The notes beneath the pieces were generated by a model. The model worked only from the letters and a program-made list of their open reading frames with translations. It searched no databases and had not been told where the DNA came from. The translations under genes and the position numbers were made by a program. A stretch of 28,034 nt of DNA from an uncultured Propionibacteriaceae bacterium. GTDB taxonomy: Bacteria; Actinomycetota; Actinomycetes; Propionibacteriales; Propionibacteriaceae. The DNA lies in the NCBI GenBank assembly GCA_938012815.1, contig CALLVV010000080.1, positions 1-28,034 on the forward strand. Reading direction: 5' to 3'. This document shows positions 22,855-28,034 of this stretch, piece after piece. The number at the start of each line of letters is the position of its first letter. The stretch's first letter is position 1.

Positions 22855-23490
22855 ATGAAACATCACATCGGAAGAACCATCGCAACAGCCACCACGGCCG
22901 CGGCCTTGCTGCTGTCCTCATGCGGCGGCAGGGAATCACCCGGGCCAGGAAGCAGCGACTCGGAATCCTGGAGGACCGCCCCACAGCAGCCCTCCCAGAC
23001 CACCACATCCCCCTCACCGCCGCCGACCCCACCACCCTCGGGACCACAACCATCAAAGACCTTCACCCCGGAACAACTCGAAGCGGCCAACACCGTGATC
23101 AAGTACTTCCGCATCTCAGATGAGGTGTCCAGCAGCCTCGATTCCGATCCGCAACCCCTGCGAGACATCACCACGGGACAGACCCAAGAGATGGACATGA
23201 ATGAACTCAGTGAATATCGCGAGCATGGGCAGGTCCAGACTGGAGCCACAATTGTTCGTATCACGAGTGCCTCGGAGACGAGAAAAGAAGACGACATGGA
23301 AGTCATCACGGTTCAGACCTGCACAGACACCAGCAAGGCCGATTTCGTGGACTCGAAAACCGGCCAATCCATATTTGAGACAGGGAAACGTTCGATGTAC
23401 CTCGCGTGGAACATTGACGTGGTCAAAACCGGAGATGACTGGAAGATCGGAGATGCCACAAACGACGCCGATCTGAGGTGTCACGCATGA
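22855..23490 (+). CDS. Putative lipoprotein with NTF2-like domain
   Basis: Exported lipoprotein of 211 residues: signal MKHHIGRTIATATTAAALLLSSC with a good lipobox and lipidated Cys23. A Ser/Pro/Thr-rich tether follows to about residue 70, then a globular domain starting FTPEQLEAANTVIKYF. The alternating pattern ATIVRITSASETRKEDDMEVITVQTCTDTS and the ending DDWKIGDATNDADLRC suggest an NTF2-like fold, common in actinobacterial lipoproteins; two cysteines probably pair. GGAGG is 9-10 nt before ATG 22855. Its stop overlaps the start of a broken secreted-protein gene (ATGA), so it was first in a two-gene unit. Confidence 0.8.
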   Translation: MKHHIGRTIATATTAAALLLSSCGGRESPGPGSSDSESWRTAPQQPSQTTTSPSPPPTPPPSGPQPSKTFTPEQLEAANTVIKYFRISDEVSSSLDSDPQPLRDITTGQTQEMDMNELSEYREHGQVQTGATIVRITSASETRKEDDMEVITVQTCTDTSKADFVDSKTGQSIFETGKRSMYLAWNIDVVKTGDDWKIGDATNDADLRCHA

Positions 23491-24073
23491 AACGCATCTT
23501 TACCATTCTGATGGCCTGCGCACTGACAACAACCTGCTTACCCATAAATCAGGTTCAGTGCCGATCCTGGTATTCGCTGCACAAAGAGAGGCTACAGGGA
23601 CGGCTTCTGTAGGTTTGAGGTCGGGAATCCGGGATCCGGCGACCAACCCGGCAAGCCCAAACGGAAACCGATCACCCAACTCACCACAGGCCCCTGCATC
23701 AGCTACACCACCAACGGCTCCTACCCCCACCCCCAACACCTAGAGACCCATGACCACAACCATCGCCCACACCGGACACCCCGAACACAAAACCCACAAC
23801 AAAAACCCCAACTGCGGGTACATCCACCACCAAACCGGCAACTACACCATCACCGCCACCGCCCACTGGACAATCCCCTGAACCGGCCTCGAACAACAAG
23901 AAACCATCGAAATAGACCTCACCACCCAAACCCACACCAAAGTAGTCGAAATAACCGCAGTCAACATCCCCCCCCCTACCCCACCAACCACAACAAACAC
24001 GACTGCTGACAAAACCGGGGAGGAGCGGTCATACACGGAATTTGAGGCAGTTGTCAATGACTCTCGGGGATAG
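23487..24073 (+). pseudogene. Broken secreted protein gene with PKD-like strand pattern
   Basis: ATG 23487 overlaps the lipoprotein stop and begins a signal peptide (MKRIFTILMACALTTTC) but stops at TAG near 23612. The sequence resumes in other frames. Between about 23690 and 24073 the frame starting at 23750 reads NPNCGYIHHQTGNYTITATAHWTIP, a TGA (23879-23881) where tryptophan is expected, then TGLEQQETIEIDLTTQTHTKVVEITAVNI. I recognise this as the C-terminal strand pattern of a secreted actinobacterial protein whose members end in a similar 'CGYxYxxxGxYTVTATxxWxxxW' segment. At least one frameshift and one nonsense change are needed to restore it. The stretch is rich in ACC/CAC codons. Confidence 0.65.
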
Positions 24074-24094
24074 GAGAAAATCCTGGAACTGAAC

Positions 24095-24127
24095 GGGCCG
24101 GGCCGCCACGATGTGACGGCCCGGCCC
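24095..24127. terminator. GC-rich hairpin, likely terminator
   Basis: Perfect 11-bp stem, GGGCCGGGCCG (24095-24105) with CGGCCCGGCCC (24117-24127), and an 11-nt loop. It is placed between the broken secreted gene (plus) and the end of the DoxX-like gene (minus). Read on the minus strand the stem is followed some 15 nt later by a short TTTT stretch, so it fits the minus gene best but may serve both. Confidence 0.6.
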
Positions 24128-24153
24128 AATCGGTCTCGGAAAAGCCAAAAGGT

Positions 24154-25695
24154 TTACTGGTCGCGGGCTTCTCTCGCCGCTTCACGGGAATGCCTGAAGG
24201 CGGCGTCGATACCCCACCCGCCACCACCGAGGCAGATGAGCAGCAGGCCGACCGCCCCGAGCAGGAGGTCACGATCACCAAGGAAACCGTCCTGCCCCGG
24301 CAGGAACGGGCTGAACGCGCCCCACCAGATGAACACCAAGGAGAAGATGGACATCACCAGCAGCAGGACCCCAACAACCCGCTGCAGCAGGCCGATCACG
24401 AGCAGCAACGCCATGGCTGCCAGCAGGAAACCCCCGATCCACACCATCAACCGGGGTTCCGGAAGACGGGCAATGTTCGATGCCGCGGCAACACCTTCGA
24501 CATTGGTGAGCCCCTGGTAGGCCAAGATCGTCAGGATGGCTGCGGTGACCAGACGCAGGAAGAACAGGCCGAGACTCGCCAATGGACCATCGGTGGTGCG
24601 TCGTGGCTTCTCCACAAGCGCGCGGGATGCGTTCCGCGAAGAGGTTTCGACCACCCCGAGCCTTTCGTTGCGGGCTGCGCGTTCCGCTTCCAATTTCTCC
24701 CTGCGGCGGCGTTCCTCTTCCTGCTCCGCCACGGGGATTGGCGAAGCGGTCGGGGTCGGAGTGGATTCCTGCGCAGGGGTCTGCATCGCCACGGTCGCCT
24801 CGGGTTGCGCATCCGTCGTTCCCACAGACTCTGGCTCGTTGGCAACGTCCCCGCGGAACAACCCGGGAGAAGCGACAGTGGTCTCCTGCTGCACGTCCGG
24901 CTGGGGCGCTGCGGGTTCGGGCTGCGCCCTGACACGTTCAAAACGCTGGGTCACGGTGGGGTCGCGGTACTGTGGGGCAACCTGCTCCGGTCGGGGCCGC
25001 GGAGGCTCCGCGGGCCGCGAAGCGACCCCCTCCCCGACCTCCCCCCCGAGACGCTGCTCCAAGGTCGGTTCTGTCTGCTGTGGATCGAGTTGCTGCTGTG
25101 CTTGCTGTTCGGGCGCGTCGAGGGGCCATGCGACGGCGCCCTCCGTCTGCTCCGGCCTCGTCTCGGGGCGCTGCGGCGAGGTGGGTTCCACGCGCTGCGG
25201 AAACGCCTGCTCGGGATGCGGCGCGTCGAGGGGCCGCACGAAGGTCTCCTCATCCTCGGGTTCGGTGGGTTCAGGAGCCGATGTGAACGACGGGGCCGGT
25301 CTCGGGTCCGGGTCCCGGGGCTCCGGCATCCTCAGACCCGACACCACGGTTGGTTCGTCAGCAGCTTCGTCCTCCTGAGTGGTGGATGGCGTCGCGGCCT
25401 GGAAGGAGATGTCGGGAGCGTGCGACACCACGGGATCCGTCCTGGCTTTCTCCCCCCCGGTCCCGGAGGTCGTGGGCTGCTGCGGTGCACTGGAGAAACC
25501 TTGCGCCCCGGCGGCGGCCCGGGCTGCCGGGCGTGGCCGGGGATTCGGGGTCTCGACGGGCACCGATTGTTCGGTTGCATGATCATCCCACTCGGCGGGG
25601 TCCAAGGCAGTGCCGTACTCGCTCTGCTCGTCCTCCCAGTCGGCCCCACGGGGCGTGCCCTGCCGCACCCAGTCGCCTGCGTCATGTGAAGACAT
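24154..25695 (-). CDS. DoxX-like membrane protein with long Pro/Glu-rich arm
   Basis: Protein of about 513 residues in two parts. Residues 1-350 are low-complexity, hydrophilic and rich in Pro, Glu, Gln, Arg and Thr, predicted disordered. They include two loosely repeated blocks, VRPLDAPHPEQAFPQRVEPTSPQRPE and AWPLDAPEQQAQQQLDPQQTEPTLEQR. A charged helix (EQEEERRRREKLEAERAARNER) leads to a membrane domain with four hydrophobic segments, starting LASLGLFFLRLVTAAILTILAYQG and ending LLLGAVGLLLICLGGGGWGID, which resembles the DoxX family. ATG 25695 has GGAGGG 5 nt upstream. Function is unknown; the arm is probably cytosolic. It has its own terminator downstream. Confidence 0.85.
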   Translation of the reverse strand: MSSHDAGDWVRQGTPRGADWEDEQSEYGTALDPAEWDDHATEQSVPVETPNPRPRPAARAAAGAQGFSSAPQQPTTSGTGGEKARTDPVVSHAPDISFQAATPSTTQEDEAADEPTVVSGLRMPEPRDPDPRPAPSFTSAPEPTEPEDEETFVRPLDAPHPEQAFPQRVEPTSPQRPETRPEQTEGAVAWPLDAPEQQAQQQLDPQQTEPTLEQRLGGEVGEGVASRPAEPPRPRPEQVAPQYRDPTVTQRFERVRAQPEPAAPQPDVQQETTVASPGLFRGDVANEPESVGTTDAQPEATVAMQTPAQESTPTPTASPIPVAEQEEERRRREKLEAERAARNERLGVVETSSRNASRALVEKPRRTTDGPLASLGLFFLRLVTAAILTILAYQGLTNVEGVAAASNIARLPEPRLMVWIGGFLLAAMALLLVIGLLQRVVGVLLLVMSIFSLVFIWWGAFSPFLPGQDGFLGDRDLLLGAVGLLLICLGGGGWGIDAAFRHSREAAREARDQ

Positions 25696-25793
25696 GAACC
25701 CTCCTGAATCAGTCAACGCTTGAGCCCATGTTCTCACCGCACCCGTCGAGCACGGATGAGGCGCGCCCGGTTTTGAACCTTCCCCGGCCCTTG

Positions 25794-26939
25794 TCAGCGA
25801 TGCGAGGCCCGGCCCAGCCCCAGCAGCATCGCCTCAAGGGCCAGCTGGGGCGCCACATTGCCCTCGAGGGCCTTTCGGGCCTCCAGCAGGGCATCGAGGG
25901 CGCGCACCGTCTGCTCCGGCCCGGTGCGCGCGGCGAAGGCCGCGATTTCGTCGGCAATGTCGGCGTTCACGAACGGCACGCCTGGGGCGGTCTGGCAGGC
26001 CAGGACGTCGCGGTAGTAGCCGGTCAGTTCGGTGAGCACCCGGTCCAGGGCGTCGCGCTGGAAACGTTTCGCCCGGGCCTTCTGCTGGTCCTCCAGTTCC
26101 TTGATGGCTCCCTGGACCCCGCGCGCCTTGACACGCCTGGTGCCCATTCCCAGTGCTGCCTGGAGCTCCGTCATCTCCCGGGCGTCGAGATCCGCGGTGA
26201 GCTGCCCGGCCTCCTCGGACGCGGAGGCGACGAGGGATTCGGCCGCCGACAGGCAGTCGGTGAGGGTGTTGAGCCTGGCGGGCAGCGACAGAATCTCGTG
26301 GCGTCGTTTCCTGGCCTCTTCGTTCAACGCCAGAGCCCGGGCGCGGCCGATGTGCCCCTGGGCGGCACGTGCGCAGTACTGGGCCATCACCTCGTCCACA
26401 TCGTCGCGCCGGACCAGCAGTTTCGCTACCTCCTCGGCCGGCGGGGTGACCAGCCGTAGTTCCCGGCAGCGGGAACGAATGGTGACGATCACGTCGTCGG
26501 CGCTGGGCGCGCACAGCAGCCATACGGTTTTCGGTGCGGGTTCCTCCAAGGCCTTCAGCAGCGCGTCGGCACCGCGTTCGGTGACGCGGTCCGCGTCCTC
26601 GATCACGACCACCTGCCAGCGGCGGTTCACGGGCGCGACGTTGGCCCTGGAGACCAGCTGGCGCATTTCGTCGACGCCGATGCTGAGCTGTTCGGTGCGC
26701 AGCAGGGTCACGTCGGGGTGGGCCCCTGACAGTGACGTGCGGCAGTCGTTGCAGCACCCGCAGCCGCCGTCGTGGCACTGGAGGGCGGCCGCGAAAGCAC
26801 GTGCCGCGTTGGAACGCCCCGACCCGGGCGGCCCGACGAACAACCACGCATGGGTCATGGCGTGCCTGCCGCCCGCCACCGCACGCCGCAGCGTCTCAAC
26901 AGCCCTGTCCTGGCCCACGAGTTCGTCCCACACGCTCAC
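25794..26939 (-). CDS. holB: DNA polymerase III subunit delta'
   Basis: Clamp-loader subunit delta' of the replicative polymerase, 381 residues. The AAA+ core shows a degenerate P-loop GPPGSGRS (residues 36-43) with Arg instead of the catalytic Lys, as expected for a non-hydrolysing delta' subunit. A zinc-binding cluster follows (CHDGGCGCCNDC, Cys55-66), then EDADRVTERGADALLKALEEP and SRCRELRL. The C-terminal helical domain follows. GTG 26939 starts with SVWDELVGQDRAVETLRRAV, the usual beginning. It lies downstream of tmk on the same strand with 185 nt between, and is presumably linked to it functionally through replication. Confidence 0.95.
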   Translation of the reverse strand: MSVWDELVGQDRAVETLRRAVAGGRHAMTHAWLFVGPPGSGRSNAARAFAAALQCHDGGCGCCNDCRTSLSGAHPDVTLLRTEQLSIGVDEMRQLVSRANVAPVNRRWQVVVIEDADRVTERGADALLKALEEPAPKTVWLLCAPSADDVIVTIRSRCRELRLVTPPAEEVAKLLVRRDDVDEVMAQYCARAAQGHIGRARALALNEEARKRRHEILSLPARLNTLTDCLSAAESLVASASEEAGQLTADLDAREMTELQAALGMGTRRVKARGVQGAIKELEDQQKARAKRFQRDALDRVLTELTGYYRDVLACQTAPGVPFVNADIADEIAAFAARTGPEQTVRALDALLEARKALEGNVAPQLALEAMLLGLGRASHR

Positions 26940-27020
26940 GTGCTCATCCTGCCACCCCCCACCGACGAAGGAGCGGCCCGAGTCGAATGTCGAGGCCCGC
27001 TCAGGGGGGCGACAGCATTG

Positions 27021-27127
27021 CCCGTTTCTCTTCCTGTGCGCGAATCGCGGAGGTTCGACGGTTCAACGTCGGCACACGGCGGCATCCCGTTTTTCTTCCA
27101 CGATTCGCGCGCAGGGGGTTCGGTTCA
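27021..27127. repeat. Two imperfect direct repeats with inverted core, tmk-holB gap
   Basis: Copy one (27021-27065) and copy two (27086-27127) both start CCCGTTTnTCTTCC and end with a GGTTCA tail. Between these ends one copy reads GCGCGAATCG and the other carries its reverse complement CGATTCGCGC. Copy two reaches the tmk stop codon. The inverted cores (27039-27047 and 27101-27109) can pair over 9 bp. Confidence 0.45.
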
Positions 27128-27757
27128 CCCGAGCAGCGCGAACACCTTCTCCGCGACCCGTTCGGCAATGCTTTCCCGCGACTCCCGGGCGCCAAGCACC
27201 AGATAGCGTCCCGGATCCTCACCGGCCAGTCGGAGGAAGTGTTCGCGGGCGCGACGGTGGAAGTCCAGGCCCGCGGCCTCCAGGCGGTCCTGCTGGCGGA
27301 TGTGCACCAGCGCCTCGGCGGGGTCGATGTCGAGCAGCACGGTCAGGTCGGGCCGCAGCCCGCCCGTCGCCCAGCGCGCCACCTGCTCCACCTCGACGAG
27401 GTCGAGCACCCGGCCCGCTCCCTGGTAGGCGATCATCGAGTCGACGTAGCGGTCGCACACCACCACCTCGCCCCGGGTCAGGGCGGGGAGGATCACCTCC
27501 TCGACGTGCTGGGCCTTGTCGGCTGCGTAGACCAGCGCCTCGGTGCGGGCGGTCAGCTCCGGATGGTCGAGGTCCAGCAGCAGTTTGCGCAGCTTCGCGC
27601 CGATCCGGGTGCCGCCCGGTTGCCGTGTCAGGACGGGTTCGATGCGACGGTTCTGGAGCCGGTTGACGAGTTCCAGCACCTGGGTGGACTTGCCCACCCC
27701 GTCGCCACCCTCGAAGACGACGAACAACCCGGGGGTGGTGGTGTCGGGAACGGTCAT
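27125..27757 (-). CDS. tmk: Thymidylate kinase
   Basis: Phosphorylates dTMP to dTDP with ATP, needed for DNA synthesis. The 210-residue protein has the P-loop EGGDGVGKST near residues 16-25, the TRQPGGTRIGAKLRKLLL segment in which Arg binds dTMP phosphate, YAADKAQHV, the DRYVDSMIAYQGAGR motif near residues 100-115, and a LID region around IRQQDRLEAAGLDFH. It overlaps the upstream partial gene by 4 nt (ATGA), so translation is coupled. holB follows downstream. Confidence 0.96.
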   Translation of the reverse strand: MTVPDTTTPGLFVVFEGGDGVGKSTQVLELVNRLQNRRIEPVLTRQPGGTRIGAKLRKLLLDLDHPELTARTEALVYAADKAQHVEEVILPALTRGEVVVCDRYVDSMIAYQGAGRVLDLVEVEQVARWATGGLRPDLTVLLDIDPAEALVHIRQQDRLEAAGLDFHRRAREHFLRLAGEDPGRYLVLGARESRESIAERVAEKVFALLG

Positions 27758-28034
27758 CTGCGCACCTTCGCCAATGATTTGCGGACCCTGACGACCTGCT
27801 CGGGCCAGCCGGCGACGAAACCGGCGCGGGCCGCGATCACCCTCTGGTGGCCTCGTTCCGCCTCTCGGCCAAGTTCGAAGGCCTCCACCGGGGTGAGGCC
27901 GTCCAGGTCCGGGGATTCAACGTCCGCGGCACAATCCCGCAGGTCGTGGGTGACCTGCGAGATGATCTTCAGCAGTTTGGCTCCCGGTTTGCCGTGCAGC
28001 TGCACCGACACCAGCCCGCAAGCGTGTACCTGCT
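27754..28034 (-). CDS. C-terminal part of an unidentified protein (runs off window)
   Basis: An open frame continues past the right edge; only the last 92 codons are visible. The visible part is soluble and helical: SVQLHGKPGAKLLKIISQVTHDLRD, then ADVESPDLDGLTPVEAFELGREAERGHQRVIAARAG and a basic tail SLAKVRR. A GTG at 28011 is in frame but the frame stays open upstream, so it need not be the start. It does not look like the C-terminus of topoisomerase I, often found upstream of tmk in actinobacteria. The stop overlaps the tmk start (ATGA). Confidence 0.6.
   Translation of the reverse strand, partial: QVHACGLVSVQLHGKPGAKLLKIISQVTHDLRDCAADVESPDLDGLTPVEAFELGREAERGHQRVIAARAGFVAGWPEQVVRVRKSLAKVRR

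Noticed and set aside
24190..25689. Long plus-strand frame opposite the DoxX-like gene
   Set aside because: The minus-strand frame has a ribosome-binding site and a coherent membrane domain; the plus frame is Arg/Gly/His-rich without domains.
1..28034. CRISPR array or phage gene cluster
   Set aside because: No regularly spaced repeats and no structural phage genes, integrase or attachment duplication were seen.

Overview
The window is about 28 kb of a high-GC Gram-positive (actinobacterial) chromosome. The gene content fits a Propionibacteriaceae-like organism: ychF, an M18 aminopeptidase, rmuC, ispH next to a YwiC-like gene, xseA-xseB, an Rv1086-like Z-prenyl synthase, a TAP-type secreted hydrolase, PSP1, holB and tmk. 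Genus assignment is inference from gene order and style, not from a search. No rRNA, tRNA, CRISPR array or complete insertion sequence was seen.

Layout. 1-2018: a GNAT acetyltransferase and two toxin-antitoxin loci. Both antitoxins are intact, but one toxin gene is a relic and the other has an apparent frameshift. 2019-2447: a gene-poor stretch with a long operator-like palindrome and four copies of a 13-nt motif. 2448-7546: housekeeping genes ychF, M18 aminopeptidase, rmuC and a nucleoside phosphorylase-like enzyme, with degenerate intergenic repeats between them. 7560-12040: accessory region holding a decayed transposase, a strong promoter with palindrome, an uncharacterised three-gene operon (secreted cysteine protein, lipoprotein, cytosolic protein), a GNAT gene coupled to an MFS transporter that has lost its middle, and a repeat. 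12041-22615: core genes ilvA, a VOC protein, ispH, a YwiC-like protein, a small membrane protein, xseA-xseB, a membrane protein coupled to an alpha/beta hydrolase, a uppS-type gene, a TAP-like hydrolase and PSP1. 22855-24073: a lipoprotein gene coupled to a broken secreted-protein gene. 24154-28034: a DoxX-like membrane protein with a long Pro/Glu-rich arm, then holB, tmk and a partial gene.

How the genes work together. tmk and holB serve DNA precursor supply and replication. xseA/xseB (exonuclease VII) and rmuC relate to DNA repair. ispH and the Z-prenyl synthase belong to isoprenoid and lipid-carrier synthesis. ilvA feeds isoleucine synthesis. The accessory block carries most of the decay: at least five broken genes.

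The most consistent non-coding signal is a TANNNT hexamer 6-8 nt before many start codons. This is the geometry of leaderless transcription and it was used here to choose starts. One such promoter precisely marks the ancestral ATG of the frameshifted toxin.
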